21,382 bases of DNA from positions 1 to 21,382 of the forward strand of contig JAHINZ010000491.1 in assembly GCA_018895795.1 (NCBI GenBank). Reading direction: 5' to 3'. The position numbers and the translations under genes were made by a program. The notes under the pieces were generated by a model that had not been told where the DNA came from, did not search any database, and saw nothing but the letters and a program-made list of their open reading frames with translations. The stretch comes from Alphaproteobacteria bacterium (GTDB lineage Bacteria; Pseudomonadota; Alphaproteobacteria; Caulobacterales; Caulobacteraceae). Below, in pieces: positions 15,287-21,382 of this stretch. Each line of letters starts with the position of its first letter. The stretch's first letter is position 1.

Positions 15287-15895
15287 TCAGAAGGCGTAGA
15301 CCAGCCGAACCCCTACGTCGTCAAGCCCCTGGTTCTTGCCTTGGTGGAAGATCTGGCCGTTCGACAGGTGGGTGTAGCTGAGCTCGCCCGACCAGCTGTC
15401 GTTGAACTTGTAGCCCAGGGCCAGCTCGGGCTCGAACAGCAGCTGCGACCCGAAATCGATGCGGGTGTAGTAAAGCTTGGTGCGGCGGTCGCGCTCGGCC
15501 TGGGACAGGTTCGGGGCGTTGGCGGGCGGCAGACCGGCCTCGCCGTCGGTATAGGCCAGGCCGAAACCGGGGCGCAGATAGAAGCCGCCCGGCGCGCCCA
15601 ACTCGATCGGCCAGTCAAAGCCCGCGGCCACGAAATTGGAGGTGTTCTCGCTGTTGATCGACACGAAGGCGTGAACCTGCGGCCGACCCAGCCAGCCCAG
15701 GCTCTCAACGCGGGCGGTGCGATAGCCCAGATGGACGTCGACCCCGTCCTCGCGGCCGGCGGCGCCCAGGCCCACGGCGTTCCCCAGGAAGGTCACGTCA
15801 TGCTTGTAGAGGCCGCCGAAGACCTCCTGAGCCATGGCGGGCGCGGCGAAACCCAGCGCCGCGACAGCGGCGGCGGCGAACAGTGCGGTCTTCAT
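15287..15895 (-). CDS. Exported outer-membrane beta-barrel, PagL-like lipid A 3-O-deacylase
   Basis: This 202-residue protein begins with a clear signal peptide (MKTALFAAAAVAALGFAAPAMA, cut after AMA). The mature part alternates short beta strands and glycine turns and ends in aromatic LVYAF, as outer-membrane barrels do. The C-terminal THLSNGQIF and NQGLDDVGVRLVYAF resemble PagL/acyloxyacyl hydrolases, which remove a 3-O-linked acyl chain from lipid A. His176 and Ser178 fit the PagL His-x-Ser pair. The third residue (Glu, about 14 after the His in PagL) is not at that spacing; Asp192 or Asp193 may substitute. ATG 15895 with AGGGA seven bases upstream starts directly at the signal peptide. 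It is divergent from the dehydratase gene. Confidence 0.78.
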   Translation of the reverse strand: MKTALFAAAAVAALGFAAPAMAQEVFGGLYKHDVTFLGNAVGLGAAGREDGVDVHLGYRTARVESLGWLGRPQVHAFVSINSENTSNFVAAGFDWPIELGAPGGFYLRPGFGLAYTDGEAGLPPANAPNLSQAERDRRTKLYYTRIDFGSQLLFEPELALGYKFNDSWSGELSYTHLSNGQIFHQGKNQGLDDVGVRLVYAF

Positions 15896-16059
15896 GCGGA
15901 TATCCCTGAACAGCCCAAGCCCGAGCTGGTTATGGCTTGAACGGCGAAGCTCGCAAAGGGTTTCGAACAACCTCCTTCCGATCTTCCAGGCCTTCGCCTC
16001 GAGAACGGAATTTCGGCGGTCATCTTCAAATTCCCCTGCCCTCGTCCTAGACGTTGGGC

Positions 16060-17037
16060 ATGACCATCGCCCTTGCCGATATCCAAGCCGCCGCCGACCG
16101 CCTCAAGGGCCTGGCCGTCGAGACCCCGCTGATCGAGAGCCCGGCCCTGAACGCGCGGCTGGGCGGCCGAGTCTTCCTCAAACCCGAGACCCTGCAGCGG
16201 GCCGGAGCCTTCAAGTTTCGCGGCGCCTATAACCGCCTCAGCCAGCTGACCGGCGAGGAGCGCCAGCGCGGCGTCGTGGCCTTCTCGTCGGGCAATCACG
16301 CCCAGGGCGTGGCCCTGGCCGCCCAGATCATCGGCTGCCCGGCCCTGATCGTCATGCCCAGCGACTCGCCGCAGGTGAAGGTGGACGGCACGCGCGGCTT
16401 CGGGGCCCAGATCCAGTTCTATGACCGCTTCACCGAGGACCGCGTCGCCATCGCCGACCAGATCGCCGCCGAACGCGGCTGCGTGGTCGTACCCTCCTAC
16501 GACGATCCGCACATCATCGCCGGCCAAGGCACCGTCGGGCTGGAGATCGTGGCCCAGGCGGCGGCCGTGGGCGTCACGCTGGACCGGCTGCTGTGCTGCG
16601 TCGGCGGCGGCGGCCTGATCGCCGGAACCAGCACGGCGGTCAAAGCCCTGTCGCCCGAGACCCAGGTCTGGGGCGTCGAGCCCGCCGGCTTTGACGACAC
16701 CCGCCGCTCGCTGCTCTCGGGCCGGCGCGAGGCCATCGACCCGGACGCCCGTTCGATCTGCGACGCCCTGCTGACCCCGATCCCCGGCGAACTGACCTGG
16801 CCGATCAACCAGCGAAACCTGACGGGGATCGCCGCCGTCACCGACGCCGAGGTGGCCGAGGCGATGCGCTACGCGTTCTCGGTGCTGAAACTGGTGGTCG
16901 AGCCCGGCGGCTGCGTGGCCCTGGCGGCGGCCCTGGCCGGCAAGATCGCAGTGGCCGAACAGAGCTGCGCGATCGTGCTGTCCGGCGGCAATGTCGATCC
17001 GGCCCTGTTCGCCCGCATCCTGAACGGCGAGATCTGA
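16060..17037 (+). CDS. PLP-dependent threonine/serine dehydratase (catabolic type)
   Basis: This 325-residue fold-type II PLP enzyme should deaminate L-threonine to 2-oxobutyrate and L-serine to pyruvate. Lys52 in AFKFRGAYN is the Schiff-base lysine. FSSGNHAQGVA binds the substrate carboxylate, GGGGLIAG is the phosphate-binding loop and LSGGNVDP contains the Ser near the PLP nitrogen. There is no C-terminal ACT-type regulatory domain, so it is not the feedback-controlled biosynthetic IlvA. Serine racemase and hydroxyaspartate dehydratase share this length and these motifs and cannot be excluded. ATG 16060 fits the N-terminus; a TTG at 16054 is two codons upstream. No strong Shine-Dalgarno is seen. 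The 77-residue gene follows after three bases. Confidence 0.87.
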   Translation: MTIALADIQAAADRLKGLAVETPLIESPALNARLGGRVFLKPETLQRAGAFKFRGAYNRLSQLTGEERQRGVVAFSSGNHAQGVALAAQIIGCPALIVMPSDSPQVKVDGTRGFGAQIQFYDRFTEDRVAIADQIAAERGCVVVPSYDDPHIIAGQGTVGLEIVAQAAAVGVTLDRLLCCVGGGGLIAGTSTAVKALSPETQVWGVEPAGFDDTRRSLLSGRREAIDPDARSICDALLTPIPGELTWPINQRNLTGIAAVTDAEVAEAMRYAFSVLKLVVEPGGCVALAAALAGKIAVAEQSCAIVLSGGNVDPALFARILNGEI

Positions 17038-17040
17038 GCG

Positions 17041-17274
17041 ATGCAAGTTTACCTCTTTCGCGGTCCGGGACGGATCTTTGGCGTCACCGGCGATGCGTCG
17101 GGCGCGAACCTTCCCGACCGGTACGCGCCCTGGGCGGCCTTCAAGGCGGTCGAGATGATCCGGGGTCGGCCCTTGCCAGGCGTCGAGGTCGACGAATGCC
17201 TGGACGACATCGCGGTGTACGGCTTCCATGTCACCGACGCCCATGTGCGGATCACGGAAGACCTGGCGGGGTAG
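17041..17274 (+). CDS. Small conserved-looking protein, unknown function
   Basis: This 77-residue protein starts three bases after the dehydratase stop, with GGCGAG of that gene's last codons as a possible ribosome site, so the two are almost certainly one transcript. The product begins MQVYLFRGPGRIFGVT and is acidic, with no signal peptide, membrane helix or metal motif. I do not recognise a family. Codon use is like its neighbours, and the reading frame fills the space up to a long inverted repeat, which supports a real gene. A partner or accessory role to the dehydratase is only suggested by position. Confidence 0.72.
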   Translation: MQVYLFRGPGRIFGVTGDASGANLPDRYAPWAAFKAVEMIRGRPLPGVEVDECLDDIAVYGFHVTDAHVRITEDLAG

Positions 17275-17292
17275 AAAACATCGGGGTTTGAC

Positions 17293-17420
17293 GCCCCCTC
17301 CGTCATGTCGCGTATTCGCGCCATGCCTCCTCCCCCGCTCCGCAGGGGAGGAGAAGATCCTCCTCACCCGTGAAACGGGGGAGGTGGCGCGATGCGAATA
17401 CGCATCGTGACGGAGGGGCC
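17293..17420. repeat. Intergenic palindromic element with nested hairpins
   Basis: The outer arms share CCCTCCGTCA and GCGTATTCGC when the right arm (17381-17420) is read in reverse complement against the left (17293-17330). Inside is a perfect 9-bp hairpin, CTCCTCCCC (17327-17335) with GGGGAGGAG (17345-17353). A second weaker stem lies at about 17364-17384 (CTCACCCG against CGGGGGAG). It fills the gap between the 77-residue gene and the D-threonine-aldolase-like gene. The right arm ends in GGAGGGG, a possible Shine-Dalgarno for ATG 17424. Confidence 0.65.
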
Positions 17421-17444
17421 TTAATGAGATCAGGGAAGAAGCAC

Positions 17445-18638
17445 ATGAACCTGCCGCCAAACACCGCCCTGCCCCAGACGCCCCTGCTGGTCGTCGACCG
17501 CGCGGCGCTGACGCGCAATATCGACCGCATGCAGGCCCTTTGCGACGCCGCCAGGGTGCGGCTGCGGGCCCATGGCAAGACCCACAAATGCTCGACCCTG
17601 GGGCGGCTGATCGTCGCGCGCGGTGCGGTCGGCCTGTGCGCCCAGACCGTCGGCGAGGCCGAGGCCTTCGCGGCCGGCGGGATCACCGACATCCTGGTCA
17701 CCGCCGCGCCCCCGGCCTGGGCCGGATCGCGGCTGGCGGCCCTGGCCCGGTCCGGCGTCACCCTGGGCGTCACCGCCGATGACGCGGGCCAGATCGACCG
17801 GCTGTCCGACGCCGCCGTCGCCGCCGGGACCCGACTGGACCTGGTGGTCGACCTCGATCTGGGCACCCACCGAACCGGGGCCTATCCGCACGAGGCCCTG
17901 GCCCTGGCCCGCGCCGCCGACGCCGCGCCCGGCCTGCGGTTCGCGGGGATCCAGGCCTATCTGGGCCATCTGCAGCACATGGACGACGGCGCGGCCCGCC
18001 AGACCGCCGACGAGGCCGCCTTCGCTACCCTGAAGGCCCTGGTCGCCGAGCTGACCGCCGCTGGCCTGCCGCCGCCGGTGGTCACCGGCGGCGGCACCGG
18101 CACCCACGCCTTCGACCTGGCGTCGGGCGTGTTCACCGAACTGCAGGCCGGCTCCTATGCGGTGATGGATGTCGAGTACGACGTCTGCGGCGCGCCGGGC
18201 GGCGGGGCCTGGCCCTTCGAGCCGGCGCTGCATATCGCCGCCAGCGTCGTCTCGGCCCGCCACAAGAGCCATGTCGTGGTCGACGCCGGCTTCAAGGCGG
18301 TGTCGATGGATGGTCCGCCCGCCCGCGTCGCCTCCGGCGCAGCGCCGGGATCCCTGTGGCGACCGATGGGCGATGAGCACGGCCTGATCGCCCATCCGGC
18401 GATGATCGACGTGCTCAAAGCCGCCGGCCGCGACCCCTTGGGATTCGCCACCGCCGTCAGCGCCGCCGACGCCGATCCGGCCCGCGCCTTTCCCGCCGAC
18501 GCGCCACAGGTGGGCGACATCGTCTGGCTGCAGCCGGGACACTGCGACCCGACCATCAATCTGTATGACGCCCTGCACGTCTGGGACGGCGAGACGCTGG
18601 AACGGTGGGCGGTGGATGGGCGGCGGGCTTCGATCTGA
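17445..18638 (+). CDS. D-threonine aldolase / D-serine dehydratase-like PLP enzyme (DSD1 family)
   Basis: This 397-residue fold-type III protein has an alanine-racemase-like barrel followed by the C-terminal metal domain of the D-serine dehydratase/D-threonine aldolase family. Lys45 in RAHGKTHK is the PLP lysine. The C-terminal PGHCDPTINLYD holds a His366-x-Asp368 pair. As I recall, D-threonine aldolases coordinate their metal with His-x-Asp and eukaryotic D-serine dehydratases with His-x-Cys, so I favour D-threonine aldolase (D-threonine to glycine and acetaldehyde). ATG 17445 matches the family N-terminus and has AGGGAAG before it. ATG 17424, with GGAGG seven bases upstream inside the repeat, would add seven residues and is a real alternative. 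Confidence 0.83.
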   Translation: MNLPPNTALPQTPLLVVDRAALTRNIDRMQALCDAARVRLRAHGKTHKCSTLGRLIVARGAVGLCAQTVGEAEAFAAGGITDILVTAAPPAWAGSRLAALARSGVTLGVTADDAGQIDRLSDAAVAAGTRLDLVVDLDLGTHRTGAYPHEALALARAADAAPGLRFAGIQAYLGHLQHMDDGAARQTADEAAFATLKALVAELTAAGLPPPVVTGGGTGTHAFDLASGVFTELQAGSYAVMDVEYDVCGAPGGGAWPFEPALHIAASVVSARHKSHVVVDAGFKAVSMDGPPARVASGAAPGSLWRPMGDEHGLIAHPAMIDVLKAAGRDPLGFATAVSAADADPARAFPADAPQVGDIVWLQPGHCDPTINLYDALHVWDGETLERWAVDGRRASI

Positions 18639-18640
18639 TT

Positions 18641-18746
18641 ACTTGCCCCCTCCGCGCCCGCGGCGCTCCTCCCGCTTAGGGGGAAGATGAATTCATCCGC
18701 CCCCTAAGGGGGCGGACGGTCGCGAAGTGGCCCGGTGGGGGCAAGT
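18641..18746. repeat. Intergenic inverted repeat with a 34-bp near-perfect palindrome
   Basis: The outer arms ACTTGCCCCC (18641-18650) and GGGGGCAAGT (18737-18746) are perfect. Between them 18675-18708 is a near-perfect palindrome: CTTAGGGGG and CCCCCTAAG flank GATGAATTCATC with only a 2-by-2 mismatch. It starts two bases after the preceding stop codon, so it could end that transcript, and it lies upstream of the M28 peptidase gene. Confidence 0.7.
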
Positions 18747-18840
18747 GGCGGTTCAGGCTCGGCGCCCCCTAGCCCTCATCCGATCCCCCAGATACGGTCC
18801 GCCCCCTGTGACAAGATCTGACCCCAAAAGAGTGTCAAAG

Positions 18841-20514
18841 ATGAAACGCCTGCTGCTCGCCACCGTCCTGTTCACCGCGCCCATGCTGGCGACCTCCTCT
18901 TTTGCGCACGGGGCCGCCGACGCGCCGAAGATCGACCCCGCCCGGCTCTCCGCCCACATCAAGGTTCTGTCCTCGGATGCGTTCGAGGGTCGCGGCCCCG
19001 CCACCGCGGGCGAGACGAAGGCCGTCGCCTATATCGTCGACCAGATGAAGGCCATCGGCCTGGCCCCGGCCGGCGACCTGCAGAAGGACGGCGCGCGCGC
19101 CTGGACCCAGGACGTGCCGCTGGGCAAGTTCGAGATCACCGGCCCCGTCGCCGCCCACGTGACCATCGGCGGCGAGACCGTCGCGCTGAACCAGGGCGAG
19201 CAGGTTGCGATCCGCGCGGCCATGACCAATGTCGACGGCGTGTCGATCAAGGACGCGCCGCTGGTCTTCGTCGGCTATGGCGTCAAGGCGCCGGAGCGCC
19301 ATTGGGACGACTTCAAGGGCGTCGACCTGAAGGGCAAGATCGCCGTCGTGCTGATCAACGACCCCGACTTCGAAACCGGGACCGGCGACTTTGGCGGCAA
19401 GGCCATGACCTATTATGGTCGCTGGACCTACAAGTACGAGGAAGCCGCGCGCCAGGGCGCGATCGGCATGCTGATCATCCACGAAACCGCGCCCGCCTCC
19501 TACGGCTGGGCCACGGTGAAGAACTCCAACACCAATGTGATGTTCGACATCGTCCGCCAGCAGCCGACCAAGTCGCACCCGTCGATGGAGGCCTGGATCC
19601 AGCGCGACGTCGCCGTCGACCTGTTCAAGAAGGCCGGCCTGGATTTCGACGCCCTGAAGGCCCAGGCCCAGACCCGCGACTTCAAGCCGGTGGAACTGAC
19701 CGGCGTCAAGTTCTCGGCCGACTACAAGGTCAGCCACGAGGTGATCGTCTCCAAGAACATCGCCGGCGTGGTCAAGGGGACCGTCCACCCCGACGAATAT
19801 GTCGTCTATAGCGGCCACTGGGATCACCTGGGCGTCGGCCTGCCGGACGCCAAGGGCGACAGGATCTATAACGGCGCGGTCGACAACGCCGACGGCGTCG
19901 CCGCGCTGCTGGAGCTGGGCCGCGCCTTCAAGAGCCAGCCCGCGCCGCAACGCTCGGTGCTGTTCCTGGCTGTCACCGCCGAGGAAAAGGGCCTTCTGGG
20001 CTCGGAATACTACGCGGCCAACCCGCTCTATCCGCTGAGCAAGACGGTCGGCGACCTGAATATCGACGCCCTGTCGGCCGCCGGTCCGGCCAAGGACATC
20101 ACCACCTCGGGCGACGGCAAGGTCGACCTGCAGGACCTGCTGGTGGCCAAGGCCAAGGCCCACGGCCGCTATTTCACGCCCGATCCCCTGCCCCAGGCCG
20201 GCCACTTCTATCGCTCGGACCACTTCCCGTTCGCCAAGCGCGGCGTGCCGGCCATTTCGGTGGGTTCTGGCAATGACCTCTATACGGGCGGCAAGGAAGC
20301 CGGCGAGGCGGCCGAGAAGGACTATGTCACCAATCGCTACCATCAGCCGGCTGACGAATGGTCGGCCGACTGGGATCTGAGCGGCCAGGCCATGGACCTG
20401 GGCCTGTTCTACGAAGTCGGCGCCGATCTGGCCAATTCCCGCGTCTGGCCGCAATGGCAGGCGGGCTCGGAGTTCAAGGCCATCCGCGACGCCTCCAAGG
20501 CTGACCGGAAGTAG
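18841..20514 (+). CDS. Exported M28-family zinc aminopeptidase
   Basis: This 557-residue peptidase has a signal peptide (about residues 1-22, ending SSFAHG) and probably acts in the periplasm. Residues about 130-290 form an inserted domain resembling the protease-associated type. The zinc-binding catalytic part begins with SGHWDHLG (His326) and GAVDNADG (Asp348, bridging), followed by AEEKGLLGSEYY (catalytic Glu381, ligand Glu382), NIDAL (Asp409) and SDHFPFAKRGVPA (His461). All expected M28 metal and catalytic residues are present. ATG 18841 starts exactly at the signal peptide; the open frame upstream to 18727 runs through the repeat and is not used. The ribosome site is weak. Substrates are probably N-terminal amino acids of peptides. 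Confidence 0.92.
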   Translation: MKRLLLATVLFTAPMLATSSFAHGAADAPKIDPARLSAHIKVLSSDAFEGRGPATAGETKAVAYIVDQMKAIGLAPAGDLQKDGARAWTQDVPLGKFEITGPVAAHVTIGGETVALNQGEQVAIRAAMTNVDGVSIKDAPLVFVGYGVKAPERHWDDFKGVDLKGKIAVVLINDPDFETGTGDFGGKAMTYYGRWTYKYEEAARQGAIGMLIIHETAPASYGWATVKNSNTNVMFDIVRQQPTKSHPSMEAWIQRDVAVDLFKKAGLDFDALKAQAQTRDFKPVELTGVKFSADYKVSHEVIVSKNIAGVVKGTVHPDEYVVYSGHWDHLGVGLPDAKGDRIYNGAVDNADGVAALLELGRAFKSQPAPQRSVLFLAVTAEEKGLLGSEYYAANPLYPLSKTVGDLNIDALSAAGPAKDITTSGDGKVDLQDLLVAKAKAHGRYFTPDPLPQAGHFYRSDHFPFAKRGVPAISVGSGNDLYTGGKEAGEAAEKDYVTNRYHQPADEWSADWDLSGQAMDLGLFYEVGADLANSRVWPQWQAGSEFKAIRDASKADRK

Positions 20515-20525
20515 GCCGCAATAGC

Positions 20526-20626
20526 TGTCATCCCGGCCAAGCGCGCAGCGCGCCGAGCCGGGACCGCCACAAGCGCCTGAGCTTGCCGTGGTCCCGGGTC
20601 TCCGCTTCGCTCCGCCCGGGATGACA
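20526..20626. repeat. Intergenic inverted repeat
   Basis: TGTCATCCCGG (20526-20536) and CCGGGATGACA (20616-20626) are perfect 11-bp outer arms. An inner imperfect pair runs 20558-20574 against 20581-20597, and GCGCGC-A-GCGCGC lies at 20541-20553. It fills the gap between the peptidase and sdaA and may end the peptidase transcript. It differs in sequence from the repeats at 8980, 17293 and 18641. Confidence 0.7.
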
Positions 20627-20646
20627 ACCCTTTTGCGAATTTCTTC

Positions 20647-21382
20647 ATGACAGTCTCGGTCTTCGATCTCTTCAAGCTGGGCGTCGGTCCGTCGAGCAGC
20701 CACACCATGGGCCCGATGACGGCCGCCGGCCTGTTCGTCGCGCGGCTGCGCGATGCTGGGCGCCTGGCCGACGTCGCGCGGGTCGAGATCCGGCTCTATG
20801 CCTCCCTGGCCCTGACCGGACGCGGCCACGCCACCGACCGGGCGGTGATGCTGGGCCTGATGGGCTTCGTCCCCGCCACGCTGGATCCCGACGCCGGCGA
20901 AGCGGCCCTGGCCGACGCCCGCGCGACCCAATGGCTGATGCTGGGCGGTGAGACCGGCGTCGGCTTCGACGAGGCCCGCGACATCGTCTGGCTGGGCCAT
21001 GAGAACCTGCCCCAGCACCCCAATGGACTCTCCTTCTCGGCTTTCGACGCCGCTGGCGTCGCGCTGGCCGAGCGCACCTATTTCTCGATCGGCGGCGGCT
21101 TTGTCCGCGATGAGGCCGAGATGGGCCGCAACGCGCCGCCCGAGGACGGCCCGCCCGTCCCACACCCGTTCGAAAGCGGCGCCGACCTGCTGCGGCGCGC
21201 CGCCGATGCGGGCCTGAGCATCGCCGGCGTGATGGGCGCCAATGAGCTGTCGCGCGTGGACCAGGATCAGATGCACGCGGGCCTGGACCGGATCTTCGCG
21301 GCCATGGAGGCCTGTATCGACCGGGGCATGCGCCAGGACGGGGTCCTGCCCGGCGGCCTCGACGTCAAACGCCGGGCCCGCC
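20647..21382 (+). CDS. sdaA: L-serine ammonia-lyase (L-serine dehydratase), partial at window end
   Basis: The frame is open from ATG 20647 to the last base (245 codons) with no stop, so the gene continues beyond the window. The N-terminal VFDLFKLGVGPSSSHTMGPM is the signature of iron-sulfur L-serine dehydratases, which convert L-serine to pyruvate and ammonia. What is visible covers the beta domain (with SLALTGRGHATDRAV and TYFSIGGGFV) and the start of the alpha domain. The cluster-binding cysteines lie further downstream and cannot be checked. The ribosome site is weak. This enzyme uses a [4Fe-4S] cluster, not PLP, so it is unrelated to the dehydratase at 16060 although both can produce pyruvate from serine. 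Confidence 0.92.
   Translation, partial: MTVSVFDLFKLGVGPSSSHTMGPMTAAGLFVARLRDAGRLADVARVEIRLYASLALTGRGHATDRAVMLGLMGFVPATLDPDAGEAALADARATQWLMLGGETGVGFDEARDIVWLGHENLPQHPNGLSFSAFDAAGVALAERTYFSIGGGFVRDEAEMGRNAPPEDGPPVPHPFESGADLLRRAADAGLSIAGVMGANELSRVDQDQMHAGLDRIFAAMEACIDRGMRQDGVLPGGLDVKRRAR

Noticed and set aside
17293..17420. CRISPR array
   Set aside because: The structure is one set of nested inverted arms, not regularly spaced direct repeats with unique spacers.
15892..17460. 522-codon open frame on the (-) strand opposite the dehydratase
   Set aside because: It is antisense to a gene with all PLP motifs, crosses a palindromic repeat and shows no domain.
18835..21276. 813-codon open frame on the (-) strand opposite the M28 peptidase and sdaA
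   Set aside because: It is the mirror of two recognisable genes, with Gly/Val/Asp-rich shadow composition.

Overview
The window is GC-rich, densely coded bacterial chromosome. Gene content (rpoH with an intact RpoH box, purA, metY, hybrid histidine kinase, GGDEF/EAL protein), GANTC sites in several intergenic regions and long palindromic intergenic repeats suggest an alphaproteobacterium of the Caulobacteraceae (Caulobacter or a close relative). That placement is inferred from family knowledge; no search was run. I found no phage, transposon, CRISPR array, rRNA or tRNA. Eighteen protein genes are supported, the last cut by the window edge.

Layout. Positions 230-3897 (+) carry an epoxide hydrolase, O-acetylhomoserine sulfhydrylase (metY) and a low-specificity L-threonine aldolase. 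Converging on the aldolase is a (-) CBS-like/PAS/GGDEF/EAL cyclic-di-GMP protein whose 3' end overlaps the aldolase by 100 bp. Positions 6231-7399 (-) hold a tight VOC-dioxygenase-like/carboxymuconolactone-decarboxylase-like pair, followed by a small four-helix membrane protein (7501-7860, -). rpoH (8083-8970, +) and an alpha/beta hydrolase (9139-9843, +) come next, separated by a large inverted repeat.

Positions 9866-13736 (-) form a signalling block. In transcription order it holds a membrane hybrid histidine kinase, a 379-residue protein I do not recognise, and a response-regulator-like protein whose phosphoacceptor Asp is replaced by Glu. Upstream of them lies purA (13879-15165, -) with a convincing terminator, then a PagL-like outer-membrane lipid A deacylase (15287-15895, -).

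From 16060 to the end (+) lie a PLP-dependent threonine/serine dehydratase, a 77-residue protein 3 nt behind it, a D-threonine-aldolase-like enzyme, an exported M28 zinc peptidase and the first 245 codons of L-serine dehydratase (sdaA). With the L-threonine aldolase at 2872, four enzymes here act on hydroxy amino acids. Three gaps in this stretch hold long inverted repeats of different sequence.

The observations most worth following up are the degenerate receiver with its unknown partner gene, the intergenic palindromes, the 100-bp convergent overlap, and paired CTAA-N7-CTAA (CtrA-box-like) motifs at nearly the same distance upstream of two signalling genes.
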